Assembly: GCA_025362155.1 (NCBI GenBank) | Contig: JANYHX010000229.1 | Span: 1 to 8,437, forward strand | Length of the DNA stretch: 8,437 nucleotides | Direction: 5' to 3' | Origin: Gallionella sp. | GTDB taxonomy: Bacteria > Pseudomonadota > Gammaproteobacteria > Burkholderiales > Gallionellaceae | Shown here: piece after piece, positions 1 through 6,182 of the stretch | How the letters are laid out: each line of letters opens with the position of its first letter | Position numbering within the stretch: position 1 is the first letter of the stretch | Notes under the pieces: generated by a model | What the model saw: the letters and a program-made list of their open reading frames with translations, nothing else | Databases searched by the model: none | What the model was told of the DNA's origin: nothing | Program-made: the position numbers and the translations under genes

Positions 1-5
1 TCCTG

Positions 6-260
6 ATGGAGGCGGTTAGCATATTCAAGCTGGAGGCAATTGAAACGAAGAATCTCACGCGATCAGTGATTGCAAACACAGGGACTACCCGGTATGCCGA
101 CAAACTGATTTCGGCCACAGCAGTGAAGACTATTTCGAAAACCAAGTGGGTTAAGCCCACTCAAGAAGTAAGCAAGATAGACACTCGCAAAGTGATCTCA
201 CTTAAAGCGGAGAAAGAAAACAAGTTAGGAGAGAGCAAACCCTTGGTTCATCGCGCCTGA
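6..260 (+). CDS. Unrecognised short protein, probably the 3' end of a gene entering from the left
   Basis: I do not recognise this protein. It has 84 residues from the first ATG, is rich in Lys, Thr and Ser, and has no predicted membrane segment, signal peptide or Cys. The frame stays open to the left edge of the window (the codon before the ATG is CTG) and the few upstream bases show no ribosome binding site. It may therefore be the C-terminal part of a longer protein rather than a complete small gene. It lies 53 bases before the H1-like gene on the same strand, with no clear terminator between them. It could also be a chance open frame. Confidence 0.4.
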   Translation: MEAVSIFKLEAIETKNLTRSVIANTGTTRYADKLISATAVKTISKTKWVKPTQEVSKIDTRKVISLKAEKENKLGESKPLVHRA

Positions 261-313
261 TTAAATATCGCATACGCATTTGTCCCACTTTATATATTCA
301 AGGAGAAAATTAA

Positions 314-688
314 ATGCCTGATAAAAAATCTGTAACCATTACGAAAGAAATTTCGACCAAAAAAGCTCCTGCTACGGCAAAAAAAGCAGCAAAGCCTGTG
401 GCAAAATCGGCAACCAAAAAATTGGTTATGGCTCCCGCTAAAGCAGTGAAAAAAACAGATAAGTCCCCAAAAATAAAAGTGGTGCGCGACAGTTTTTCCA
501 TGCCACAGGACGAGTATGAGGAAATCGCCAAAATCAAAGCGTCGTTCCGGAAAGATGGCATGCCGGTGAAAAAGAGCGAAGTGCTGCGCGCCGCTCTGAA
601 AGCTCTGGGTGGCTTGAATATGATGCAGAAAAAACGTCTGCTGACTGGTTTGCAAAAAATCAAAGCCAACCGTTCAAACAAAGGTTGA
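314..688 (+). CDS. Small basic protein: histone-H1-like Lys/Ala tail plus ribbon-helix-helix-like C-terminus
   Basis: The protein has 124 residues. Residues about 1-55 are a low-complexity tail dominated by Lys, Ala, Pro and Thr with repeated KK/AKK/PAK motifs, like histone H1-type or AlgP-like bacterial tails. Residues about 56-110 look folded: a short beta-like segment (VRDSFSMP), a charged helix (QDEYEEIAKIKASF), a turn (DGMPVKK) and a second helix (SEVLRAALKAL). That order matches a ribbon-helix-helix DNA-binding fold. The start is supported by a strong site, AAGGAGA at 300-306, seven bases before the ATG. A role as a nucleoid-associated or regulatory DNA-binding protein is inferred from charge and predicted fold only. 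No specific target can be named. Confidence 0.8.
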   Translation: MPDKKSVTITKEISTKKAPATAKKAAKPVAKSATKKLVMAPAKAVKKTDKSPKIKVVRDSFSMPQDEYEEIAKIKASFRKDGMPVKKSEVLRAALKALGGLNMMQKKRLLTGLQKIKANRSNKG

Positions 689-735
689 AGTGGGGGCCGT
701 GATCTCCCAGGAAGAGCTTGGTTAAATTGAATTGT

Positions 736-765
736 AATTTTGATCGCGGACACTCGATCACAATT
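736..765. other. Imperfect inverted repeat between the H1-like gene and arsR
   Basis: The arms at 736-746 (AATTTTGATCG) and 755-765 (CGATCACAATT) pair over 11 positions with one mismatch around an 8-base loop. It lies 47 bases after the stop of the H1-like gene. No T-run follows on the plus strand, so it is a poor rho-independent terminator. It could instead be a weak terminator, an mRNA stem or a protein-binding dyad. It is about 80 bases before arsR. Confidence 0.35.
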
Positions 766-810
766 TGTCCATCTTGCATGCATCAGATATTTGGTATTTA
801 ATGGTGATTG

Positions 811-823
811 TTATTTCGATAAT
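811..823 (+). promoter_or_regulatory. Possible arsR promoter -10 with overlapping dyad (candidate ArsR operator)
   Basis: GATAAT at 818-823 matches five of six bases of the sigma-70 -10 hexamer. It sits inside a small AT-rich dyad, TTAT-TTCG-ATAA (811-822), 23 bases before the arsR ATG. ArsR-family repressors usually bind AT-rich dyads overlapping their own promoter, so this is the natural candidate for an autoregulatory operator. I see no convincing -35 at 16-18 bases upstream, so the call is tentative. Confidence 0.3.
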
Positions 824-845
824 TGTTTAAACATGGAAATATAAA

Positions 846-1184
846 ATGATGAAATCGGCTCAAGTAGTAAAAGCATTATCGGCTTTGGCACAACCCACGC
901 GCCTGGCGATATATCGCTTACTGGTTGTAAGTGGGCCGGATGGCATGGCGGCAGGACAGGTTGCCGAAAAACTGAAAGTATCTCCGGCAACCCTATCGTT
1001 TCATTTCAAGATTCTTAGCCACGCCGGACTGATTCAGAGCAAGCAAGATGGCCGTTTCATTTATTACGCCGCCAATTTTATAGTGATGAATGACATGCTG
1101 GCGTATTTGACGGAAAACTGTTGCGGGGGAAATCCAGAGGCTTGTAAACCGAACACCAGAGGCATGCAAGTGAACAATAGATAA
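846..1184 (+). CDS. arsR: ArsR/SmtB-family arsenite-responsive repressor
   Basis: This is a 112-residue winged-helix repressor, the usual length for ArsR. ArsR proteins repress the ars operon and leave DNA when As(III) binds. Residues about 8-30 (ALSALAQPTRLAIYRLL) are the typical first helices. Residues 34-60 carry the helix-turn-helix (AAGQVAEKLKVSPATLSFHFKIL), and about 61-75 (AGLIQSKQDGRFIYY) form the beta-hairpin wing. The classical ELCVCDL metal site of plasmid R773 ArsR is absent. Instead Cys92, Cys93 and Cys100 lie near the C-terminus (ENCCGGNPEAC), resembling the C-terminal triad described for Acidithiobacillus ferrooxidans ArsR. The first of two adjacent ATGs is used; a weak GGA at 835-837 precedes it. 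It is the first gene of arsR-arsC-acr3, with 22 bases to arsC. Confidence 0.93.
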   Translation: MMKSAQVVKALSALAQPTRLAIYRLLVVSGPDGMAAGQVAEKLKVSPATLSFHFKILSHAGLIQSKQDGRFIYYAANFIVMNDMLAYLTENCCGGNPEACKPNTRGMQVNNR

Positions 1185-1206
1185 TTTATTTTTTAAGGGG
1201 TTTATC

Positions 1207-1704
1207 TTGCAAGACAAAAAATACAACGTGCTGATTTTATGTACCGGTAATTCCGCTCGCAGCATTCTGGGCGAGGTGTTGTTCAATTCGCTTGGGAAAG
1301 GCCGTTTCAAGGCTTATAGCGCAGGTAGCAAGCCTGCCGGGCAGGTCAATCCCGGCGCGTTGAATTGGCTGCAACAACAGGGGTACAGCACCGAAGGGCT
1401 AAGCAGCAAAAGCTGGGATGAGTTCGCCGCCCCCGGCGCGCCGGAGTTCGACTTCATCTTTACCGTGTGCGACAACGCCGCAGGTGAAGTTTGTCCGATC
1501 TGGCTGGGAAAACCCGCCACCGCGCACTGGGGGATTCCCGATCCTGCCCACGTAGAGGGCGACGAAGCGCGAAGTTTGGCGTTCAAGAAAGCAGCCGAAC
1601 AGTTGGCGCGACGCATTCAGTTGTTCATGAGTCTGCCCCTCGAAAAGCTGGACAAACTTGCATTGAAAGAAAAACTCGCCGAAATTGGCCGCATAAAGGA
1701 TTAA
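1207..1704 (+). CDS. arsC: Arsenate reductase, thioredoxin-type, low-molecular-weight phosphatase fold
   Basis: This 165-residue cytoplasmic enzyme reduces As(V) to As(III), using thioredoxin as the electron donor in this family. The N-terminal P-loop CTGNSAR (Cys12-x5-Arg18) is the LMW tyrosine-phosphatase signature. Cys88 and Cys96 (TVCDNAAGEVC) are the resolving pair that relays the disulfide. Asp112 in GIPDPA is the expected general acid. The start codon is TTG, chosen because AAGGGG at 1195-1200 is placed six bases before it and the P-loop must be included. It lies downstream of arsR and four bases before acr3, so it is very likely cotranscribed with both. With acr3 broken, its product As(III) may lack an exit unless another pump is encoded elsewhere. 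The family assignment is firm. Confidence 0.95.
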   Translation: MQDKKYNVLILCTGNSARSILGEVLFNSLGKGRFKAYSAGSKPAGQVNPGALNWLQQQGYSTEGLSSKSWDEFAAPGAPEFDFIFTVCDNAAGEVCPIWLGKPATAHWGIPDPAHVEGDEARSLAFKKAAEQLARRIQLFMSLPLEKLDKLALKEKLAEIGRIKD

Positions 1705-1708
1705 CGAA

Positions 1709-2721
1709 ATGAATCTGTTTGAACGTTATCTGACCGTTTGGGTTGGGCTATGCATCATCTTCGGCGTGCTGCTTGGACAATTTTTGCCAAGCGTGTTTCA
1801 GACTATCGCCAGCCTCGAAATCGCCAAGGTCAACATCCCGGTCGGCGTGCTGGTATGGGTGATGATCATTCCGATGTTGCTGAAAATCGACTTCGCTGCG
1901 TTGCATCAGGTCAGGAAACATAGCCGCGGTATTGGCGTCACGCTGTTCATTAACTGGGGCGTGAAGCCTTCCTCGGCTGGTTGTTCATCCGCCATGTGTT
2001 TGCCGATTATTTGCCACAGGATCAACTCGACAGCTATATCGCCGGACTGATTTTGCTAGCAGCCGCGCCGTGTACCGCGATGGTGTTCGTGTGGAGCAAT
2101 CTGGTGAAGGGCGATCCCTATTTCACGCTGTCGCAAGTGGCACTCAACGATGCAATCATGATCTTCGCCTTCGCACCATTAGTGGCGTTGTTGCTCGGCA
2201 TCGCCAGTATCGCCGTGCCGTGGGATACGCTGTTTTTCTCGGTAGTTTTCTACATCGTAATTCCGGTCATCATCGCGCAACTATTGCGCCGCCAATTATT
2301 AGCAAAGGGCGAAGCGGTATTCAAACAGGCAATGGAAAGAATTGCACCTTTATCAGTGAGTGCACTGCTATTGACCCTGGTATTGCTGTTCGCCTTACAG
2401 GGCAATGCCATCGTCGCGCAACCGCTGGTGATCGCGATGCTGGCCGTGCCAATTTTGATCCAGGTATTATTCAACGCAGGGTTGGCCTATAGTCTGAATC
2501 GAAGTTTAGGCGTGGCGCACTGTGTTGCTGCCTCCTCAGCTTTGATAGGCGCGAGTAACTTCTTCGAACTGGCGGTGGCAACCGCCATCAGTCTGTTCGG
2601 CTTTCAATCCGGCGCGGCGTTGGCCACTGTGGTCGGGGTGCTGGTCGAAGTGCCGGTGATGTTGCTGGTAGTGAAAATCGCCAATGCTACGCAACACTGG
2701 TATGCGTTTGGCAAACGTTGA
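1709..2721 (+). pseudogene. acr3: Arsenite efflux permease Acr3, frameshifted
   Basis: Acr3 is a ten-helix inner-membrane transporter that expels As(III). The first part (1709-1969, 87 codons) begins MNLFERYLTVWVGLC and runs through typical Acr3 segments (VNIPVGVLVWVMIIPMLLK) to VKP. The family then continues in the frame two bases on: FLGWLFIR (from 1969), AAPCTAMVFVW with the conserved transport Cys, LSQVALND, and GASNFFELAVA with the conserved Glu, ending at 2721. In the original frame translation runs into unrelated residues and stops at 2050. From memory the family reads VKPFSMALLGWLFIR here, so about four residues plus one base (13 bases) are missing within the third membrane segment. 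AAAGGA at 1695-1700 is the binding site. A TTG at 1981 could restart a fragment lacking the first helices, which is unlikely to transport. A sequence error remains possible. Confidence 0.88.
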
Positions 2722-2747
2722 GAAAGAAAGCAAATGGAGAAAGATGA

Positions 2748-2781
2748 GACAGGCTTAGTTTCATAGAAAAATAAGCCTGTC
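2748..2781. terminator. Hairpin between convergent acr3 and the phosphoesterase gene
   Basis: GACAGGCTTA (2748-2757) and TAAGCCTGTC (2772-2781) form a perfect 10-bp stem around a 14-base loop. It starts 27 bases after the acr3 stop and lies 9 bases beyond the stop of the minus-strand phosphoesterase gene. No long T-tract follows on either strand, only moderately pyrimidine-rich sequence. It is best read as a shared bidirectional terminator of moderate strength. Confidence 0.6.
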
Positions 2782-2790
2782 CGCCTTTAC

Positions 2791-3897
2791 TTACTGGCAA
2801 TGGGTTAAAGGATCATTGCAGTATGGGATATTTTCCCAACTGAACACCGCATGTTGGTGGGGGTCAATAGTCAGCTTCAGCCATTCTGCGGGTGCATTGG
2901 TAGAGCCTTGTACAGTGATGCGCGTCAGGTTAGTAACCGCTTGGGTGCCGTGGATCAAGCCCGATAAGCTGGTTGGGTCTGCAAGCGGTTGGTCTGTTTT
3001 ATAGAGATGCGAGTCGCCATTAAGCAACAATACCGGGCGGCCAAACTGGACGGTCAGATCAGCCAGTTTTTGTACGAATCGTGTGTATTTATCCAGCCCA
3101 TCGCCGCCAGACAAAAGTGCCGCCGAATCCCACATATCGGCTTGCACAGCAATGACCATCGCCTTGGCGTGATCATTGTGTGCTACATCGAATGCCGCTT
3201 GCAACCAGCGCATATCAGCGTCGGTGCGTTCAGCAACTTCCTGCATCTGTGCGCCCGGATTAGCGAACGAGCCAGACCATGGCAGAGTGTCATTGTTCGA
3301 ACCCGGCAAATTTACCGTCACGAAAACGACCCCGGCATTTTCCCACATCACATTCTCGACAAACTGGGCGTCTGCCGGATAAGCCGGATCGAAGTTTTGT
3401 GCTTGGGTGCTGACGATTTTTTCAGGTATCCCGAGTGTATGGCCAGGCTTGGCGAAGAACAGGCTACGCACACTCGCCATCTCATTCAGTGGAGAGCCAC
3501 TGCTTTTTTCCTTGCTCTTATGACAGTCAGTCCATTCGTTATCTCCCGGTGTATAAACCAAGGGGTCTTTGAATTGTTGAAACTGATAGTAGATACCTTG
3601 ATTCCAGCCCGGATTTGAAGTCGATATGGGAGGGAGTATGTTGGCACTGGTGCAAGGCATACTGCCAGAATGAATATCGCCGACATGTATAACAAGACTG
3701 ACATCGGGGTCGGCATTGACCGAGTTGATCAAGAGCGGGGCATTGTCGAGCAGGTTCTGGTTGTATGGCCAGTCACCAAAGACTGCGACCGTCAGTGGCT
3801 TGTCCGAATCAACATCGCCTCGGTCCTGCGCCATAGCTAATGTTGCCTGCGCGCAACTTGCAGCGAGGAGTACCATTGAGAGAAAAAATGTTTTCAT
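2791..3897 (-). CDS. Secreted calcineurin-like metallophosphoesterase
   Basis: The protein has 368 residues from the ATG at 3897, chosen because AAGGAG lies 6-7 bases upstream and the protein then begins with a signal peptide (MKTFFLSMVLLAASC). Export is by signal peptidase I after AMA (residue about 23); LAASC could also be a weak lipobox. Metallophosphoesterase-type metal motifs follow: FGDWPYN (40-46), GDIHSG (73-78), TPGDNEWTDC (116-125), a loop with QADMWD (252-257) and NGDSHLY (293-299). GDNE replaces the usual GNHD, and GDSH the usual GHxH, so the active site is a recognisable but divergent variant. Cys82/Cys125 and Cys359/Cys367 could form periplasmic disulfides. The substrate is unknown; phosphate release from an organic ester is an inference supported by a weak Pho-box-like promoter. 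A strong terminator separates it from the porin. Confidence 0.82.
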   Translation of the reverse strand: MKTFFLSMVLLAASCAQATLAMAQDRGDVDSDKPLTVAVFGDWPYNQNLLDNAPLLINSVNADPDVSLVIHVGDIHSGSMPCTSANILPPISTSNPGWNQGIYYQFQQFKDPLVYTPGDNEWTDCHKSKEKSSGSPLNEMASVRSLFFAKPGHTLGIPEKIVSTQAQNFDPAYPADAQFVENVMWENAGVVFVTVNLPGSNNDTLPWSGSFANPGAQMQEVAERTDADMRWLQAAFDVAHNDHAKAMVIAVQADMWDSAALLSGGDGLDKYTRFVQKLADLTVQFGRPVLLLNGDSHLYKTDQPLADPTSLSGLIHGTQAVTNLTRITVQGSTNAPAEWLKLTIDPHQHAVFSWENIPYCNDPLTHCQ

Positions 3898-3977
3898 GAG
3901 TTGCTCCTTCATAGGTGTTGGTTGCCGAAATTTTTGTCCAAGTTTTACCATTGCAATATTCGGTAAAACTGAATCAA

Positions 3978-4022
3978 ACAATAGCTATGGCCTATTACAA
4001 TTTAATGAAGATTTTAAGAATT
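3978..4022 (-). promoter_or_regulatory. Weak Pho-box-like promoter of the phosphoesterase gene
   Basis: Read on the minus strand, TCTTCAT (4011-4005) and TTGTAAT (4000-3994) are spaced 11 bases apart, with an AT-rich TAAA between them. Ten bases after the second unit comes TATTGT (3983-3978), a fair -10. A further upstream unit (4022-4016) is poor. The units match CTGTCAT at only 4 and 5 of 7 positions, so alone this would be unconvincing. The spacing equals that of the stronger elements before olsB and the porin. A start near 3971 would give an untranslated leader of about 74 bases and would exclude the upstream ATG at 3981. Confidence 0.35.
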
Positions 4023-4053
4023 TAATAATCTGGGGCAAAGGTTGGCGGAGAAT

Positions 4054-4088
4054 AAAAAAGGGCATCATGAAGATGCCCTTAGTTTTTT
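4054..4088 (-). terminator. Rho-independent terminator of the porin gene
   Basis: A perfect 9-bp stem, AAGGGCATC (4058-4066) with GATGCCCTT (4072-4080), has a 5-base loop. On the minus strand it is followed by a T-run (A-run at 4054-4059 on the plus strand), 24 bases beyond the porin stop. A T6 run also follows on the plus strand (4083-4088), so it could act in both directions. It separates the porin from the phosphoesterase gene, which therefore needs its own promoter. Confidence 0.88.
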
Positions 4089-4104
4089 GTGCAGTGCGTC
4101 AGAT

Positions 4105-5223
4105 TTAGAAAGTGTGCTTCAAACCGAGGGACAGTACCGAAGGTGTAGTGCCGAAGCCAGCATTGGTGCTCGCTGCGCCAGAGCTTTGTGAGAAGCCGTA
4201 GTTGACGCCCTTGTCGTTGCGTATTCTGGTGTACAGGGCATACAGTTTGGTACGCTTGCTCAGACCGTGGTCGTAACCGATAGAAACCTGGGTTGCGCCA
4301 CTATTTACCACTGAGCTCAGTTCACCCGCTTTAACATAACCAAGCTTAACGGCATCATTGCCGATGTTGTATTTCCCACCGACATAAAACGCTTTATGAC
4401 CATAAACATCGGCTTGGGCTACGCCAAGATTATCAGTGGTCTTTTCGTACATGGCGGTCAATTCAAATGGTGCTTCTGGCCTGTAAGCAACGCCCAAACG
4501 GTTAGCAGATTCATCTTGACCCAGTTTGGTAGCGGTCACGTTGGACTCCAGTTTGTGTGATTCATGCGCCACAGAGCCATAGAATGGAGCCATATCGTAC
4601 ATCACAGCCAGGCTCATGAGGCTATCGCGCTTGTCTGTGTTGAGGGTATTGCCTTCTTTCAGGTTTACCGTCGCAATGGCGGCATTGAAACCGGAGAATG
4701 TTGGGCTGGTGTACATCAGAATATTCTGCGGGCGTTGTTCGAATCCGCCTGCCAAAGTAGCTTTAGCACCCATCAACGCACGATTGTCGCCGACGTTATC
4801 ACCGAACATGTCCAGTTTGCGAGTGGCAAATTTGTATGGGGTATCATTGATGCCAAACAACACGGTACCCCAGCTTTCGCTCTTTAAACCGGCGAAAGTA
4901 TTACGGCTGGCAAAGGTGTTTTTTGCCGCATCATCAAAGTTGATCTGTTGCTCTACCTGCCAGATCGCAGATAAGCCTTCACCCAGATCCTCGGAACCCT
5001 TGAAGCCAAACTTGGAAACGTTGCTCGATACCACGCGCTTTTTCACGCCAGTCACAGCGATGGCTCCATTAGCGGTGGTTGTGCCATTACCGGTATTGGC
5101 CAGATCATATGACACATCGGCCGTACCATAGAATGTGAAATTGCCATTATCGGCTAATGCCGCCAACGGTGTAACCAGTCCCCCCGCCAGTGCGAGCGCA
5201 AATACTTTTTTATGCATCATCAT
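4105..5223 (-). CDS. Outer-membrane general porin (Gram-negative porin_4 type)
   Basis: The protein has 372 residues. A signal peptide (HKKVFALALAGGLVTPLAALA) is cut before DNGNFTFYG at about residue 25. Beta-barrel features follow: an N-terminal strand FYGTADVSYDL; the diagnostic SKFGFKGSEDLGEGLSAIWQ block (70-89); NTFAGLKSESWGTVLFG (108-124); a constriction-loop-like region with DTPYKFATRKLDMFGDNVGDNR (127-148); and the C-terminal LGLKHTF ending in Phe, the Bam recognition signature. It forms trimeric diffusion pores in known relatives. Three ATGs stand in a row (5223, 5220, 5217). AGGAG at 5233-5229 fits the first or second, and I use the first. The longer frame from 5280 is rejected because it precedes the signal peptide and overlaps the promoter. 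Pho-type repeats upstream suggest induction on phosphate limitation. Pore selectivity cannot be read from sequence. Confidence 0.92.
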   Translation of the reverse strand: MMMHKKVFALALAGGLVTPLAALADNGNFTFYGTADVSYDLANTGNGTTTANGAIAVTGVKKRVVSSNVSKFGFKGSEDLGEGLSAIWQVEQQINFDDAAKNTFASRNTFAGLKSESWGTVLFGINDTPYKFATRKLDMFGDNVGDNRALMGAKATLAGGFEQRPQNILMYTSPTFSGFNAAIATVNLKEGNTLNTDKRDSLMSLAVMYDMAPFYGSVAHESHKLESNVTATKLGQDESANRLGVAYRPEAPFELTAMYEKTTDNLGVAQADVYGHKAFYVGGKYNIGNDAVKLGYVKAGELSSVVNSGATQVSIGYDHGLSKRTKLYALYTRIRNDKGVNYGFSQSSGAASTNAGFGTTPSVLSLGLKHTF

Positions 5224-5269
5224 GATGACTCCTATAGTTGATATTAAAGCCGCCCTTGCGACCTCAGGC

Positions 5270-5325
5270 AGATTAACCATGAAATATGAAGAATTGATGA
5301 ACGGGAGATGACAGTATTATTACAT
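5270..5325 (-). promoter_or_regulatory. PhoB-type promoter (four 11-bp repeats plus -10) of the porin
   Basis: On the minus strand four 7-base units occur at exact 11-base steps: ATGTAAT (5325-5319), CTGTCAT (5314-5308, a perfect match to the Pho-box half-unit), CGTTCAT (5303-5297) and TCTTCAT (5292-5286). The spacers are AATA, CTCC and CAAT. Ten bases later comes TAATCT (5275-5270) as the -10. In known PhoB promoters the repeats replace the -35 and lie about 10 bases before the -10. A start near 5263 gives a leader of about 40 bases to the porin ATG at 5223. Confidence 0.72.
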
Positions 5326-5338
5326 TGCAAAATCGCCG

Positions 5339-6091
5339 CTACGCTTTGAGGAAGTGTTTGGCATAGCGGCTGCTCATGCGCGACATCGGCAACAGGATGA
5401 GCAAATCGGCGGTGTTGAATTCCGGATCCCATGCTGGCTCGCCGCAGATGTAAGCGCCGAGCCGTAAATAACCTTTGAGTAATGGCGGAAGCGGCGCATC
5501 GAGATATTGATTCAGTGCATGCAGCGGCAGTGGGCAACGCGGAAATACACTGTATTCGGCAGGCGCGGAATATATTCGGTGCAGCTTGCGATAGATACTG
5601 GCTGCCACATGGCCGCCATCCGCCATGCTGATGCTGGCACAGCCGATCAGATATTCATGGCGATGTTGTTGCATGTATTGAGCCAAGCCGCTCCACAGAT
5701 GGGTGATCGTCGCACCATCACGATAATCGCGATGCACGCAGGATCGTCCGACCTCCACCATGCGGTCGCTGAGATGTAACAGACGGGTTAAATCGAATTC
5801 GCTCTGTGAATAGTAGCCGCCAATTTTCTCCGCTTGACCGGGCGATAGGATGCGGTAGGTGCCCACGACTTTATTTTCTTGACTCTCGCGCACCAATAAA
5901 TGCTCGCAGTATTTGTCGAAAATGTCGCGATCAATTCCTTCTTTGGCGCTGGGCAGGTTGGCGCCCATTTCTTCGGCGAACACTTTATATCTCAGGCGTT
6001 GCGCCTCCAATATTTCTGCCTCATTGTAGGCAAGGCTGGTTATTAAATGGCGATGAGCAACCGGTTTGGTTTGACGGTGAAGTTCCAGCAT
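5339..6091 (-). CDS. olsB: OlsB-like N-acyltransferase (ornithine lipid synthesis, GNAT-like fold)
   Basis: OlsB transfers a 3-hydroxyacyl chain from acyl carrier protein to the alpha-amino group of ornithine, giving lyso-ornithine lipid at the inner membrane. This 250-residue protein shows the family blocks: QRLRYKVFAEEMG (31-43), FDKYCEHLLV (58-67), VVGTYRIL (75-82), EVGRSCVHRDYRDG (113-126) and a C-terminal FNTADLLILLPM (225-236). Length and motifs fit stand-alone OlsB, once labelled hemolysin-like. I start at the ATG at 6091 because GGGGGA lies just upstream; the longer GTG start at 6124 has no binding site and overlaps the predicted -10. The OlsA-like gene lies upstream on the same strand, 91 bases away, with a Pho-type repeat array between. 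The amino acid acceptor is inferred, since relatives can use other head groups. Confidence 0.85.
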   Translation of the reverse strand: MLELHRQTKPVAHRHLITSLAYNEAEILEAQRLRYKVFAEEMGANLPSAKEGIDRDIFDKYCEHLLVRESQENKVVGTYRILSPGQAEKIGGYYSQSEFDLTRLLHLSDRMVEVGRSCVHRDYRDGATITHLWSGLAQYMQQHRHEYLIGCASISMADGGHVAASIYRKLHRIYSAPAEYSVFPRCPLPLHALNQYLDAPLPPLLKGYLRLGAYICGEPAWDPEFNTADLLILLPMSRMSSRYAKHFLKA

Positions 6092-6124
6092 CGCATCCCC
6101 CGTTGAGTGGTTGAAGATGCGCAC

Positions 6125-6180
6125 AGATTAGCGAGGTCTTGTTGCAGGGCGATGACGGAAAAATGAAGAAAATATGAAAT
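6125..6180 (-). promoter_or_regulatory. PhoB-type promoter (11-bp repeats plus -10) of olsB
   Basis: On the minus strand the units are ATTTCAT (6180-6174), TCTTCAT (6169-6163), CCGTCAT (6158-6152, six of seven consensus bases) and a degenerate CTGCAAC (6147-6141). All are at 11-base steps, with T-rich spacers ATTT and TTTT followed by CGCC. Ten bases after the fourth unit comes TAATCT (6130-6125), the same hexamer at the same distance as in the porin promoter. The array begins three bases after the olsA stop codon. A start near 6118 agrees with translation from 6091. Confidence 0.7.
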
Positions 6181-6182
6181 TT

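Noticed and set aside
290..783. Minus-strand open frames opposite the H1-like gene
   Set aside because: They are shadows of the Lys/Ala-rich coding sequence, giving Phe/Ala-rich nonsense, and have no binding site.
1961..1981. Programmed ribosomal frameshift in acr3
   Set aside because: There is no slippery heptamer or clear downstream structure, and residues also appear to be missing, so a deletion explains it better.
2989..3618. 209-codon open frame on the plus strand opposite the phosphoesterase
   Set aside because: The opposite strand has a signal peptide, metal motifs and a strong binding site; this frame has none.
4616..5131. 171-codon open frame on the plus strand opposite the porin
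   Set aside because: It is antisense to a clear porin, has no binding site or recognisable family, and its composition mirrors the porin codons.
5335..5370. Hairpin GCCGCTA/TAGCGGC at the end of olsB as a terminator
   Set aside because: The loop is about 22 bases, the stem only 7 bp and the following T-run short, so it is too weak to call.
6092..6124. Upstream GTG start for olsB at 6124
   Set aside because: It has no binding site and overlaps the predicted -10; the ATG at 6091 has GGGGGA and matches the family start.
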